Shown: piece after piece, positions 52,069 to 63,180 of the stretch
Position numbering within the stretch: the stretch's first letter is position 1
How the letters are laid out: every line of letters begins with the position of its first letter
Assembly: GCA_030533445.1 (NCBI GenBank)
Contig: CM060072.1
Location: 18,728,267 to 18,792,266 of the forward strand
DNA: 64,000 bases
Direction of reading: 5' to 3'
Origin: Cyprinodon diabolis
Taxonomy: Eukaryota > Chordata > Actinopteri > Cyprinodontiformes > Cyprinodontidae
Notes under the pieces: model-generated
Database searches by the model: none
What the model saw: the letters and a program-made list of their open reading frames with translations, nothing else
What the model was told of the DNA's origin: nothing
Position numbers and translations under genes: made by a program

Positions 52069-53316
52069 CACTATATTGCCAAAAGTATTTGCTCACCTGC
52101 CTTGACTCACATATGAGCTTAAGTGACATCCCGTTCCTAATCCATAGGGTTCAATATGACGTCGGTCCACCCTTTGCAGCTAGAACAGCTTCAACTCTTC
52201 TGGGAAGGCTGTCCACAAGGTTTAGGAGTGTGTTTATGGGAATTTTTGACCATTCTTCCAGAAGCGCATTTGTGAGGTCGCACACTGATGTTGGACGAGA
52301 AGGCCTGGCTCTCAGTCTCCGCTCTAATTCATCCCAAAGGTGTTCTATCGGGTTGAGGTCAGGACTCTGTGCAGGCCAGTCAAGTTCATCCACACCAGAC
52401 TCTGTCATCCATGTCTTTATGGACCTTGCTTTGTGCACTGGTGCACAGTCATGTTGGAAGAGGAAGGGGCCAGCTCCAAACTGTTCCCACAAAGTTGGGA
52501 GCATGGAATTGTCCAAAATGTCTTGGTATGCTGAAGCATTCAGAGTTCCTTTCACTGGAACTAAGGGGCCAAGCCCAGCTCCTGAAAAACAACCCCACAC
52601 CATAATCCCCCCTCCACCAAACTTTACACTTGGCACAATGCAGTCAGACAAGTACCGTTCTCCTGGCAACCGCCAAACCCAGACCCGTCCATCAGATTGC
52701 CAGATGGAGAAGCGCGATTCGTCACTCCAGAGAACGCGTCTCCACTGCTCTAGAGTCCAGTGGCGGCGTGCTTTACACCACCGCATCCGACGCTTTGCAT
52801 TGCACTTGGTTATGTATGGCTTGGATGCAGCTGCTCGACCATGGAAACCCATTCCATGAAGCTCTCTGCGCACTGTTCTTGAGCTAATCTGAAGGCCACA
52901 TGAAGTTTGGAGGTCTGTAGTGATTGACTCTGCAGAAAGTTGGCGACCTCTTCGCACTATGCGCTTCAGCATCCGCTGACCCCGCTCCGTCAGTTTACGT
53001 GGCCTACCACTTCGTGGCTGAGTTGCTGTCGTTCCCAAACACTTCCATTTTCTTATAATACAGCTGACAGTTGACTGTGGAATATTTAGGAGCGAGGAAA
53101 TTTCACGACTGGATTTGTTGCACAGGTGGCATCCTATCACAGTTCCACGCTGGAATTCACTGAGCTCCTGAGAGCGACCCATTCTTTCACAAATGTTTGT
53201 AAAAACAGTCTGCATGCCTAGGTGCTTGAATTTATACACCTGTGGCCATGGAAGTGATTGGAACACCTGATTCCAATAATTTGGATGGGTGAGCAAATAC
53301 TTTTGGCAATATAGTG
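52069..53316 (-). mobile_element. Complete Tc1-like DNA transposon
   Basis: Bounded by TA dinucleotides (52067-52068 and 53317-53318), the Tc1/mariner target. Perfect inverted ends CACTATATTGCCAAAAGTAT continue through TTGCTCACC on each side, some 29 bp. 1248 bp long, with one uninterrupted transposase frame on the minus strand. Clean ends and intact frame indicate a young copy. Confidence 0.96.
52151..53182 (-). CDS. Tc1-type DD34E transposase, apparently intact (343 aa)
   Basis: Cut-and-paste transposase that binds the inverted ends and inserts at TA. The start is taken at the Met of [13 protein letters not shown] (53182), matching the usual length of about 340; the same frame is open further upstream across the terminal repeat. 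N-terminal helix-turn-helix region ([18 protein letters not shown]), the linker [13 protein letters not shown] with a GRPR AT-hook-like motif, and a second HTH around [13 protein letters not shown]. Catalytic residues: Asp in LWSDESRF, Asp in FQHDCAPVH and Glu in [11 protein letters not shown], with 34 residues between the last two (counted). Ends KGGPTSY then stop. No stop or frameshift seen. Confidence 0.96.
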   Translation of the reverse strand: MGRSQELSEFQRGTVIGCHLCNKSSREISSLLNIPQSTVSCIIRKWKCLGTTATQPRSGRPRKLTERGQRMLKRIVRRGRQLSAESITTDLQTSCGLQISSRTVRRELHGMGFHGRAAASKPYITKCNAKRRMRWCKARRHWTLEQWRRVLWSDESRFSIWQSDGRVWVWRLPGERYLSDCIVPSVKFGGGGIMVWGCFSGAGLGPLVPVKGTLNASAYQDILDNSMLPTLWEQFGAGPFLFQHDCAPVHKARSIKTWMTESGVDELDWPAQSPDLNPIEHLWDELERRLRARPSRPTSVCDLTNALLEEWSKIPINTLLNLVDSLPRRVEAVLAAKGGPTSY

Positions 53317-54243
53317 TATAAGTAAATCTAAACAATGTATGTATTAAAAACATATCTGCAAAATCTCTAATATTCAACAACACAAAATATTTAGTTAAGC
53401 ATATTGTGCAAAACAGCAATAAAAAGATAAAACTCCTATCAGATTTATAGTCCCCTCTCTGCAGATCTATTAGAATCTGTCCTTAAATTACAGCCAAACC
53501 CATTTACACAGTAACAGATAAAAACCTTTAGATAGATCAAACATTACCGCCACATATCTGACTCAATAACCATTAAAACAACTATTTTCATTCATTTCAG
53601 ATGAAACCATTCACAGACTGGATTATATTAAACTGAACTTCCAATTTTCACCACTGTTCGGCGCCAAGTAACCTTTCCTCTGATCACAGCTTGCTTGGTC
53701 TCGCATTGAATCCTGGGTAAACCGAGGATACTGAGGATACATCGACACCCGTCCTTCAAATCGGACTAAAAGAAGGACGCATTTCAAGCCCGCATAACGA
53801 GGACTCTTGGAATCCGACCATACCTCTGCGCCGCACTATGACGTAATCGTACTCCGAATCTGGCCTTCTGAGGACGCGTCCTAGGTTTTCGAACAGAGCA
53901 TGGTGGTGCGGGAGCGGGAGTCATTCTGAATGGGAGCGGGATGGGAGTGGGAGTAATTTCACCAGGAGTGGGACGGGACAGGATTTAGATTTCTACTCTG
54001 GCCCGGGATCGGGACGGGACACAATTTTTTTCTGTGGGAGTGGGACGGGACAGGAGTGAAAATCCACTCCCGTGTCAGTCTCTAGTTTGTAGGGACTGTT
54101 CATAATTATTTGAAAGCAGTTAACAAGCAAAAATTCTTAACTCTCATGTTTTGTGACCCATCATTTTTGTATAAAAAATTGTTGTGGCATTAAGGTAATA
54201 TGACTGATAGAAATTAAACTAACATCACCTCATTATAGCAGTT

Positions 54244-54694
<451 letters not shown>

Positions 54695-54758
<64 letters not shown>
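54695..54758. repeat. (TA)n microsatellite between LINE copy 3 and a hAT
   Basis: About 60 bases of TA; its last eight bases form the left target duplication of the next element. Confidence 0.95.
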
Positions 54759-54761
<3 letters not shown>

Positions 54762-55569
54762 GGGTAGAACGGTTCACAAAATCCGGTTCGGTTCACGGTT
54801 TCGTGGTCACGGTTTTCGGTTCGGTATATGTTTATTGTTACACCGAAAAATAAAAAAATTAATAAAAATTATAAAAATTTATGAAGAAATTAAAATGTAT
54901 GAAATTAATGAAAAAATCAAAAAAATGTATGAATTCTAATTATTTTTAATGATCCGCGGAAACCCTGGATCATTTCCGCATGTTTTGCTGCTTTGAATAT
55001 AATCATCTTGCGCATGCCTTCTACAATCTCCAAGGAGCCACAACGGAGGCTGTATGCTTTGCTTTGAGCAGCCGGTCTGGAGCACAGCGGGGCGCTGACG
55101 GAGTATGTGGGATTTCGGGGTTAGCATGACATGTTGGTTATGACTCATGTTGCTGTTAGCATAAACAAAACGTGTTGCACAATGCTTGCACACTGTTGCA
55201 CTTTTATCCACAACTGTCTTTCCGCCGTCATCGTAGGTCACTCTAAATGCAAAGTGGTCCCATACAGCAGACCTATAAAGTGCTGCTGGCGCGTCTTCCA
55301 ACTCCTGTTCTTTCCCACTCGCCATACCCACACAATTCTCCACAACAACTGATTTTTTTCTGCTACACCCGGCTACGCTGCTTCGCTTCTTCTTCTTGTT
55401 TACTACTGGTGGTTGGCTTTGGTCGCAGTACCGCCACCTTCTGCTCTGGAGTGTAATCGCTTCGCCTATGAGAAAAAGGAGCAGCGCATGAACCGAACGC
55501 AACACACGCGAACCGAACCGAGACAGTCGAACCGAACGGTTCGGACGTTTTTCATAAACCGTTCCATCC

Positions 55570-55572
<3 letters not shown>
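54759..55572 (-). mobile_element. hAT element with BED-finger transposase remnant, in a (TA)n tract
   Basis: Ends TAGGGGTAGAACGGTT and AACCGTTCCATCCCTA are inverted with two mismatches. ATATATAT flanks both ends. Subterminal GGTTCGGTTC / GAACCGAACGG repeats. The minus-strand frame at 54936-55505 includes SAVWDHFAFRVTYDDGGKTV and VCKHCATRFVYANSNMS, a BED zinc finger start (VWxxF, CxxC). Downstream transposase is missing. Confidence 0.88.
54936..55505 (-). pseudogene. hAT transposase N-terminal remnant (BED zinc finger)
   Basis: 189 codons. The BED signature is SAVWDHFAF..VCKHCATRF, but the following His pair is out of place and the rest (RQRPAVLQTGCSKQSIQ onward) does not resemble a catalytic domain. 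It lies inside the hAT element and is a deletion product. Confidence 0.7.
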
Positions 55573-55611
<39 letters not shown>

Positions 55612-55630
55612 TATAGAGAGAGAGAGAGAC
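55573..55630. repeat. (TA)n then (GA)n microsatellite
   Basis: About 40 bases of TA followed by GAGAGAGAGAGAGA. Confidence 0.9.
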
Positions 55631-55879
55631 AGAGAGATTTATAGTTATTTTTATTTTCTTTTTTTTAACAAAAACAGATTTCAGTGGGATTTTATTTAGT
55701 TTATCCTCTGTTATGTCCATAGTTTCCAGTGTTTTGTTGTTTTCATGGCCTCTTGACCAGTCCATTGTCACAGGACTTTACTGTTGCCGGGAAAGGTGCT
55801 TGCATCTAGCTCACATGACTAGATAACCGTGGTAGTTCTCTCACCTTTAATGTGATTGCAAAACCCACTTTCAACGTTT

Positions 55880-55975
55880 TATCCCAAAAAGGAGCCAGGG
55901 CTTGAACCGACAACCCTCCAGTTGCAGGGCAAACTCCTTCATCCAACGCCACTACAAAATGTAGTGCCTCTGGTC
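55880..55975 (-). mobile_element. tRNA-derived SINE head
   Basis: The minus strand reads GTGGCGTTGGATGAAGGAG, TTGCCCTGCAACTGGAGGG, TTGTCGGTTCAAGCCCTGGC. GGTTCAAGCCC is a good pol III B box. Similar words occur in the SINE at 27330-27640. Not a functional tRNA: no cloverleaf can be drawn. Confidence 0.6.
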
Positions 55976-56559
55976 CCTTTTTTTTTTTTTTTACTGTGAT
56001 TAGAGCGTTAATGCAGTTAATTGTCCAGTTCTACTCAGAAATTGCTCACACAATCTCCATTTGAACTCTTTAAAAGATCCATATTTCCTATATTTGATGA
56101 ATTTTTAATTCTTTTTTACCTGGCAAATTCATCTGCCAGCCATCAGACTTTTCCTATGAATCCCCAAATAAAATATTTGGGGAAATAAAATATTAAATTG
56201 CCAATTTAAATGTATGTATTTCATCTAAAGTAAGACTCCATTTTTTGTTGTATATTTAAAGGCAAACTTAATTTTATTTGAGTGAAAGAAGCCTACAATT
56301 TCAATAATTATATTAAAGAAAGTAGATATATATATATCTACATTAAAGGACAACATTCATTTACAGTTTTTTCAATTGAGGCAGTGATAACAAAATGTTG
56401 CTGATGGTAGCCATTGGCTGCTTCAGCCTGCCTGTCACCATTTTACTTGGCTCTCATTGGCTCACAGCATATTTATACAGCACAATGTGGACTGCTGATG
56501 TTATATTATTAGACTGAATTATCCTCATCCCTGTTTTCTTCTTTCTCTGTATTGCGCTC

Positions 56560-56985
56560 AGTAGTTCTGTTATTCCCACTTTCCCTGGTTTAATTTTGAT
56601 GCTCTCTCACATTGAGTCATATATGCTCTATACTGTCCTCTCTCTACCTCCCTCTGTCTTCTGTAAGAGGATTGGCTGATTCTCCCAACATCTGTGTATC
56701 ACTGTCCTGAGAGAGCAAAACAGTGAGGGGTTGGGGGGTGTTAGCTAGCAGTATAGCAACACAACGCTCAGATAGGGCTGACATACACTTTTTTTTCCTT
56801 GCACGCACATACGCTCAGAGCAGCAGACAGCCGTAACATCTGCATCGCTCACTGCCCACCTCCCTCTCTCCTTGCCTCCTCACTCCGTCAACGCTCTTAT
56901 CCTCCACTCACTCCTCAGAGCCTCATCCTACCATCCTGTTCCCCTTGCTGCTGTCTGTCACCGTGGCGACCTAGCCTCTGCAGCC
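56560..56985 (+). promoter_or_regulatory. fry: Probable fry 5' UTR and proximal promoter
   Basis: The stretch before the ATG is pyrimidine-rich on the plus strand (CTCCCTCTCTCCTTGCCTCC, CTCACTCCGTCAACG), with a T run at 56790-56798 and no TATA box at a sensible distance. Transcription start not determined. Confidence 0.4.
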
Positions 56986-57058
56986 ATGGCGACCAGCCAG
57001 CAAGATTCGGGGTTCTTTGACATCAGCCTCAAGTCTCTGCTCAAGTCTTTAGGAGGCA
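56986..57058 (+). CDS. fry: Protein furry homolog (fry), N-terminal coding exon; rest beyond window
   Basis: Furry is a very large HEAT/Armadillo-like scaffold that works with NDR (STK38) kinases and MOB proteins and acts at microtubules and spindle poles. ATG in a strong context (GCAGCCATGGCG) starts [20 protein letters not shown] and then SLGG, closely matching human FRY as I remember it ([20 protein letters not shown]). The upstream CDS frame has no better Met. Donor GGCA|GTGAGT after 73 nt, phase 1. The next exon is not found before 64000. The position downstream of rxfp2 agrees with the human RXFP2-FRY order. Confidence 0.88.
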
Positions 57059-58198
57059 GTGAGTACAGCTAACACATGACAGGTTTTGTTATGCCCGACA
57101 CAGAAGCAGCGGGAGACCTAGGTGTTCCAGTTTACTGACTCTTGAGTGAGACAATGGAGCTGGCAGCTGATTTACCCTTGTCATTATTTGATAATGGTGT
57201 GTAATAGAACAACGTTCTTACTAACGCTTAAGAAGAAGACAGCAGCATTAGAAGGGGAGGATACATATTATTCTTTAGCAGTTTTCAATATGAATTCCTC
57301 ATCATATTTTTAGCCAGCAGAGTGGATCTTTTTTGGCTTTTTATAACCTTTATCCCTTGCTAAGGGCAGCCTGAAAATCCATAGCATATTCACATCTTAA
57401 CATGCAGTAAGGGTCCGTCATCCCTAGTTTTCATGCTGTTTGCATAATCACATGTCTTTTTCAGTTTCTTGTTTTGTTTACGAAACATAGCTGATCTCAC
57501 TCCGAGGCAGTTGAAAGCGATCAACCCACAGCATTCTCCATCACTTTCTATTGGACACAGTGTTCCTCAGCCTCAAAGCGGAAGGTTCTAAACCATCACA
57601 ATAAGCAGAAAACAGCTCTGTCTTATTGCGCCTATGGGAGTCATTGCCACGCTGCCGGCAGTTTGTCATCACTTTGGCACTAGTTAGTATCTAGTTTATG
57701 TTGAGGCTGCAGGGATTAACCAGGCAGTTTGTTTTGATACTTTGCTCTGCTGAGTTCTGGATATTGATGCAGGAATTATGTTTTTTTTTCTGTTTTATTT
57801 TTAGATATATATTTAATGGGAATTTTAACAATGATTGAATAATAATTAATTTAAATATGCACCAAGCAGCTTTAAAAGGAATGGAAAAAAATCAGGCCCA
57901 TATTTTGTATTAAACCAAAGTTGTTTATATTTACCAGATTTTTACTGAGCTCAAATCATGGTATCATTATACATGTTAAAAGCTTTTTTTTTTAAAGATA
58001 CATAGTGCTGTAAGGGTGTCTGGAAGGTTGTAGAATGTCTTGCAAATAATAAATTTGGGTTGTGTGAAATAAAGTTAATAATAATTAGTGTTGCACCAAT
58101 GCCATTCTTTTTTGGCCCCGATACCTGGCTGTTCAGTATTGGTCGATACCGATGCCATACTGATACTGATATCTGTTTGAAATTGAAGTGTGTGTGTA

Positions 58199-61100
58199 TA
58201 TAATAATAATAATAATAATACATTTTATTTAACAGCGCCTTTCTTGACACTCAAGGTCACTTTACAAATAATACAAAAAATAAATAAAAAGAGATGAAAA
58301 CACAAAATACAGATACAGGAACATAAAAACAAAAAACAATCATGGATAGGGAAAAGAGCAGTATATTCACAGATAAGCGAGCTGGAACAGATGAGTTTTG
58401 AGTCTGGCTTTGAATAAGGGGAGAGAGTCAATACTGCGGAGGTCGGGAGGAAGTGAGTTCCAGAGCTGGGGTGCAGAGCGGCTGAAGGCTCTGCTCCCCA
58501 TGGTGACAAGTCGAGCTGGGGGTACAGTGAGGTGGATGGAGGAGGAGGATCTAAGGGAGCGGGAGGAGGTGGCATTGTGAAGGGGGTCTGACAGATATGA
58601 AGGAGCAAGGTTATGGATGGCTTTGAAAGTATAGAGAAGGATTTTAAATTGAATTCTGAATTGAACTGGGAGCCAATGGAGTTGGTGAAGAACAGGGGAA
58701 ATATGATGGAAGGAGGGGGTTCTGGTGATGACATGAGCAGCTGAGTTCTGAAGAAGTCGAAGTTTATGGAGAGATTTATGAGGGAGGCCAAAAAGAAGAG
58801 AATTGCAATAATCAATACGGGAGGTGATGAGGCTGTGGATAAGGACAGAGGCAGTATGAGTGGTGAGGGAGGAACGGAGACGGTTAATGTTGCGAAGGTG
58901 GAAGTATGCAGACCTGGTAATTGTATTTATGTGAGACTGAAAGGAGAGGGAGGAGTCGAGGATGACACCCAGACTCTTGACCTGAGGGGAGGGGGAGACT
59001 AAGGAGTTGTCAAGGGGTAGTGAGAAACTTTTGATTTTTGATAGGGTGGATTTGGTGGCAACGAGGAGGAGTTCTGTTTTATCACTGTTTAGTTTAAGGA
59101 AGTTTGAGGTGAACCAGTCTTTAATTTCAAGTAGGCAGTTAGTAAGGGACAAGGGGGGGAGTGAGGAAGTGGGTTTACTGGATAAATAAAGCTGGGTGTC
59201 ATCCGCATAACAGTGAAAGTGAATGTTGAATTTCCGGAAAATACTGCCAAGGGGAAGAAGGTAAGTAATGAAGAGGAGGGGGCCAAGAACTGAGCCTTGA
59301 GGAACGCCAGAAGTGACAGGGGAAGGGTGCGAAGTGAAAGATTTCAGCTGAATAAACTGAGTGCGGTCGGAGAGATATGAGCGGAACCAGTCAAGAGGGA
59401 TGTGAGAGATGCCAAGAGAGGATAGTCTATTGAGGAGAATGGGATGAGAAATGGTATCAAAGGCTGCACTGAGATCAAGAAGGATGAGGATGGAGAGGAG
59501 TCCAGAGTCAGCAGCTATAAGGAGATTGTTTGTGATTTTTATTAGGGCAGTTTCAGTGCTATGAGAGGGGCGAAAACCAGACTGGAAAGGCTCGTAAAGA
59601 CTGTTGAGGGTAAGAAAGGTGTGGAGTTGAGCAGACACAATTTTTTCAAGTATTTTAGAGATAAAGGGAAGATTAGAAATGGGACAAAGATTATTAAAGT
59701 TAGCGGGATCAGAACCAGGTTTTTTCAGAATCGGGGAGACAGATGCAGTTTTGAAAAGTGAAGGAACAATACCAGAGGAGAGTGAGGAATGAATAATGGA
59801 AGTAATGAAGGGGAGGAGGGAGGTAAGACAGGTTTTGACCAGAGCTGTGGGGAGGGGGTCAAGAGAACAGGTAGAGGACTTGGATTTTTGAATGAGGTCA
59901 GAAATTTCAGTAGAAGTTGGCAGTAGGAAGGAGGAAAATGACTGGCTACGGGGGAGAGGCGGAGGGGAAGTGGGAGGCAAGGCGGTCATATGTAAATGCT
60001 GTTGAATGGAGCAGATTTTTTCATTAAAGAAGGTTAACAAAGAATTACAGGTCTGAGTAGAATACATGTAAGAAGGCAGGGTATCAGGGGGGTCAAAGAT
60101 ATTATGCATTATGGAAAAGAGAGACTTGGAATTTCCATCATTGGAACAGATAAGGTCAGAATAGTAATTTGATTTAGTAATGGCTATTGAATTTGAATAT
60201 TGAAGTAGATGAGTTTTATGCATTTCTTTGTGTATGGAGAGACCAGTTTTTTTGTGGAGGCGTTCCAGTTGCCGACCTTTGGCTTTCATGAGGCGGAGCT
60301 CAGGAGTAAACCAAGGGGCAGAGCGGGAAAAGGATACAGACCGGGTTTTGAGAGGGGCAAGGGAATTGAGAATATTGGAAAGCCCAGAGTTGTAGTGGGT
60401 GACAAGGTGGTCCGGAGAGGAAAGAGCAGGGATTGGGATATTGTCAATGTGGGAGGATAAAATGTCTGTGTTTATGTTCTTAATATTGCGGAAGGAAATC
60501 TGGCGGACAGGCTTGATTATGGAGAGAGACAGGGAAACGTTGAAGGATAGAAGAAAGTGATCTGAAATATGGACATCATCAGCAGAACAGTTAGATGGGA
60601 TTAAACCAGAGCAGCAAATCAAGTCCAGCGAATGTGCTTTTATATGGGTGGGGAAATCAACATACTGATGAAATCCAGAACTGTCCAGGCAGGAGGAAAA
60701 GTCTCTGGTGAGTGAAAGGTTTACATTGTCCATATGAATATTGAAATCACCTAGGAGAATGACATTAGGAGAGAGAATAGTCAGATGGGTAAGTAGTATG
60801 GATAATTCATTTAAAAAGTCACTATGTGGTTTGGGGGGACGGTAGACTATGGAAATAAATATTGGAGTAGGACCAGGCAGTTCAAATGTAAAGCATTCCA
60901 TAGAGCGGAAAACTGGAATAGAAACAGGCAACAACTTCCACTTCTCGCGATGAAGTAACGCGAGACCTCCCCCGCGGCCGGAAACACAAGGAAGAGAGTG
61001 GTAAACAAACCCAGGTGGAGAGGAGGCGTTGAGCTGGGAGAAGTCTTTAGGTTGTTGCCACGTCTCCGTGAGGCAGAGGAAGTCCAGCTTACGGTCATTG

Positions 61101-61795
61101 ATGAGATCCTGGATGAGCTGACCCTTGTTCGTGAGAGAGCGGATATTCAGGAGTCCAAAGTTGACGGGAGAGTTGATATGACGGGAGGCGGGGCTTGCTG
61201 CCTTAGCCAGGCTAGCAAGCGAACTGAAGTCAGCGGTCCGACCGGGATATCGGCGAGAGCGGCGTGAAGTGGACCAGAATGACGGTATTGGATTGGAGTC
61301 ATCGATGTGGAAATTCCGACGGGATCCGCGGTGGATGTATCTCCGGCGGGGAAGGAGCACGATCTCCGGGTGTAGCTGGAGAACTGGCGGTGGAGGCGCA
61401 GACAGAAGCCCACGGAGCAGGAGGAGATCAGCAGCCGAATACTGGAACAGACCAGCCCCAGGTCGGTGTAGAGTGGAGAGGACAGTCCAGAGGAGGATAC
61501 ACCAGATGTGGAACTTGGAGGTTGACATTGTTAACGGCAGCGGGTGGCTAACCAGCAGCAGCAACGGCGTCGAGTCAGGAGAACAGTTGGAGAGTGACGT
61601 TAGTTAACCACACTCAGACACAAAAACAACGGGATGGCAGCCGGAGTTAGGATGATCAAAGCGAAGGCAAGTATCTTTGCTCTCACTTGAATGTGAGTAC
61701 ACGGCCCAAAGTTCCGTAAAAACGTTGAAAAATACTTAGAAACAGGTAGCGGAGAGCAGCGCCTGCAAAAACGCGCCAGCGTCCACTCATATATG
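58199..61795 (-). mobile_element. L2-clade LINE, near full length, inserted in a hAT
   Basis: Minus strand. The 3' end is TTTGTAAAGTGACCTTGAG..AAATAAAATGTATTATTATT with a (TTA)n tail at 58199-58222, usual for fish L2 elements. The 5' limit near 61795 is approximate, set where hAT-like sequence resumes. It encodes one long protein (58367-61564). Confidence 0.88.
58367..61564 (-). CDS. L2 LINE polyprotein: AP endonuclease plus reverse transcriptase, open over 1065 codons
   Basis: It nicks target DNA and reverse-transcribes LINE RNA at the nick. From about residue 130: [20 protein letters not shown] with CLTETWQ (catalytic Glu), [24 protein letters not shown] (catalytic Asp/Asn) and HISDHFLL (SDH motif), a complete apurinic-type endonuclease. 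The second half: [15 protein letters not shown] (RT motif A Asp), [15 protein letters not shown] and [11 protein letters not shown] (catalytic DD), then the thumb and a C-terminal [12 protein letters not shown]. No stop or frameshift. A second Met at residue 13 is an alternative start. Potentially functional copy, or source of one. Confidence 0.93.
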   Translation of the reverse strand: MLLLVSHPLPLTMSTSKFHIWCILLWTVLSTLHRPGAGLFQYSAADLLLLRGLLSAPPPPVLQLHPEIVLLPRRRYIHRGSRRNFHIDDSNPIPSFWSTSRRSRRYPGRTADFSSLASLAKAASPASRHINSPVNFGLLNIRSLTNKGQLIQDLINDRKLDFLCLTETWQQPKDFSQLNASSPPGFVYHSLPCVSGRGGGLALLHREKWKLLPVSIPVFRSMECFTFELPGPTPIFISIVYRPPKPHSDFLNELSILLTHLTILSPNVILLGDFNIHMDNVNLSLTRDFSSCLDSSGFHQYVDFPTHIKAHSLDLICCSGLIPSNCSADDVHISDHFLLSFNVSLSLSIIKPVRQISFRNIKNINTDILSSHIDNIPIPALSSPDHLVTHYNSGLSNILNSLAPLKTRSVSFSRSAPWFTPELRLMKAKGRQLERLHKKTGLSIHKEMHKTHLLQYSNSIAITKSNYYSDLICSNDGNSKSLFSIMHNIFDPPDTLPSYMYSTQTCNSLLTFFNEKICSIQQHLHMTALPPTSPPPLPRSQSFSSFLLPTSTEISDLIQKSKSSTCSLDPLPTALVKTCLTSLLPFITSIIHSSLSSGIVPSLFKTASVSPILKKPGSDPANFNNLCPISNLPFISKILEKIVSAQLHTFLTLNSLYEPFQSGFRPSHSTETALIKITNNLLIAADSGLLSILILLDLSAAFDTISHPILLNRLSSLGISHIPLDWFRSYLSDRTQFIQLKSFTSHPSPVTSGVPQGSVLGPLLFITYLLPLGSIFRKFNIHFHCYADDTQLYLSSKPTSSLPPLSLTNCLLEIKDWFTSNFLKLNSDKTELLLVATKSTLSKIKSFSLPLDNSLVSPSPQVKSLGVILDSSLSFQSHINTITRSAYFHLRNINRLRSSLTTHTASVLIHSLITSRIDYCNSLLFGLPHKSLHKLRLLQNSAAHVITRTPSFHHISPVLHQLHWLPVQFRIQFKILLYTFKAIHNLAPSYLSDPLHNATSSRSLRSSSSIHLTVPPARLVTMGSRAFSRSAPQLWNSLPPDLRSIDSLPLFKARLKTHLFQLAYL

Positions 61796-62068
61796 AAGAA
61801 CTGCATACTACTTGGATGTAAAATAATTGCCATCATGGCTTTGTCAAGCTGCTGCCTACCTTTATGAAGGAAAAAGGCTAATACAAAGTGAATCCAGTAG
61901 AACTTTTTATTTCCTACCTGGAATGGGTGACAATAGTTGAATAAACTTCCGGCTCTCAAAATGGTATCAGTGCCCTATTTGTCAGCCCTCGCCAATACCG
62001 ATATCACCATTTTAGTGCAGTATCAGGGCCCTGCCTGATAATGGTATTGGGGCAACACTAATAATAAT

Positions 62069-62285
62069 TGAACTTTATTGATCTCCCATTGGAAAAATTA
62101 ACTCTCTGCATTGAACCCGTTCCCTTGTTAAGCAGCGGGCTGGCATTGTGCGGCACCCAGGGAGCAGCGTGGGGTTAAGGATCTTGCTCAGAGACCTACA
62201 GTGGCAGTCTGTGGGAGTGGGTCTGGAACTCAGAACCTCAGGATTTCAAGCTTTGTGCCCTAACCACTAGGCCGCCTCACCCCAA
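62069..62285 (-). mobile_element. tRNA-derived SINE, family S copy 4
   Basis: On the minus strand GGGGTGAGGCGGCCTAGTGG, TTAGGGCACAAAGC, AGGTTCTGAGTTCCAGACCC, CTTAACCCCACGCTGCTCCC, and a tail with ATCAATAAAGTTCAATTATT. It starts directly beside the right target duplication of the hAT. Confidence 0.8.
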
Positions 62286-62370
62286 TGTAGTTAATGTAGT
62301 TCATACATTAAAATTGTTCATGTTCATACATTAAAAATCTTCAGCCATTGGAAAAAATTCAAAAGTGATG

Positions 62371-62393
62371 TTTTTTTTTTTTGGGGGGGGGGG
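62371..62393. repeat. T run followed by G run
   Basis: About 13 T then about 11 G: a homopolymer junction prone to length change and to G-quadruplex-like behaviour. Confidence 0.85.
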
Positions 62394-63114
62394 GTTAACT
62401 CTAAAGTAGCAGGTTGGACGCACCAAATACTTTTCCACTAACATCAGAAAACAAATAGTTGACATCATCAAGTTGATCTTATAAGATCTCCTGCTAAAAA
62501 AATGGATTTAAAGGCAGTTTTTGTTGCTTTAAAGTCTTTAGCGTCCATCAATACACATGAAACAACCTTATTGTCCTTTACCAGAAGGAACACATTTAAT
62601 CGAGAGCTTCTGCTGTTTAAATTGAATAGATTTTCCTATCTTTCAGACACATTGCTGTACTTAAATGCCTCATATATTGCTGACTGTCTGTTATTTGATA
62701 GGTCTTTCAGCAACACAACACAACTTGCAAGATAGCCAGGCCCTGTCACACCGATCAGTTTGTCAGCTTTCCTCTTCAGCAGCAGCTTAGTTAGGTTCTG
62801 TTGGGTCTTGTCAAGGGCAGTTAAACTGTGCTTGTTATTATTCTCTATGCTTTCAGACATGACTCATTGCTAGCTGTTACCTAGAAACTGACATCACTTT
62901 GCAAAACACACACAGGATGGATCATTTTTTGACAAATTAAGAAACATTTTGACAGGCTTTAAAACACTAAAGTCAACATATTGTCCTAGGCTTTAACTTG
63001 TGTGACTCAATCCAGGTACATTACGATTTACCCTTGACAGCGTCAGTTCACAGATAAACTGTGTTGTGTTCTTTATTGTCTTTTTCTTTTTATTTGTTAT
63101 ACCCTTAATTTGAT

Positions 63115-63180
63115 TCAATTCAGTTTAGTTATATAGCGCCAATTCAAAGTTTCTTATCTAAGGAAAACCAGTTGATTGCA
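63115..63180 (-). mobile_element. LINE 3' tail scrap
   Basis: TTCAGTTTAGTTATATAGCG followed by CCAATTCAAAG is the common tail motif of fish L2/Rex-type retroposons read in minus direction. No coding part attached. Confidence 0.4.

Larger units (their letters stand above)
51411..53898. mobile_element. Second-level DNA transposon inside the hAT shell
   Basis: Inverted ends CTCTGTTCGAAATCCTGGG and CCTAGGTTTTCGAACAGAG. The flanks GAATGGGG and CATGGTGG agree at six of eight positions. Without the Tc1 insert it is about 1.24 kb. The interior is AT-rich at 51640-52060 and GC-richer near both ends (for example GAGGACGCGTCC). No transposase recognised; superfamily uncertain, hAT possible. Confidence 0.65.
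51052..54084. mobile_element. hAT-type element (outer shell of a three-level nest)
   Basis: Termini TAGAGACTGACA and TGTCAGTCTCTA, flanked by GTTTGTAC (51044-51051) and GTTTGTAG (54085-54092), 7 of 8 matching. The subterminal DNA is rich in GGGA/CGGGA words on the right and CCCG on the left (GGGATTCCCGTGGGATGGG; GGGATCGGGACGGGACAC). Its own length without the inserts is about 0.5 kb. It contains 51411-53898, which in turn contains the Tc1 element. Confidence 0.82.
58086..62060. mobile_element. hAT element interrupted by an L2 LINE
   Basis: Ends TAGTGTTGCACCAAT and ATTGGGGCAACACTA (one mismatch) are flanked by an exact 8-bp duplication ATAATAAT (58078-58085 and 62061-62068). Both sides carry CGATACC/GGTATCAG-type words (GGCCCCGATACC at left; AATACCGATATCACC at right). 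Own sequence: about 58086-58198 and 61795-62060. The middle is the LINE. Confidence 0.9.

Noticed and set aside
52089..52859. 256-codon plus-strand open frame
   Set aside because: Antisense shadow of the Tc1 transposase; it shows no motif of its own.
55880..55975. tRNA gene-like B box GGTTCAAGCCC
   Set aside because: No cloverleaf or proper A box spacing; it is the head of a SINE. The same reasoning applies to the family S copies.
58398..61607. Several plus-strand frames of 60-112 codons
   Set aside because: Antisense to the L2 polyprotein, with charged low-complexity composition and no motifs.
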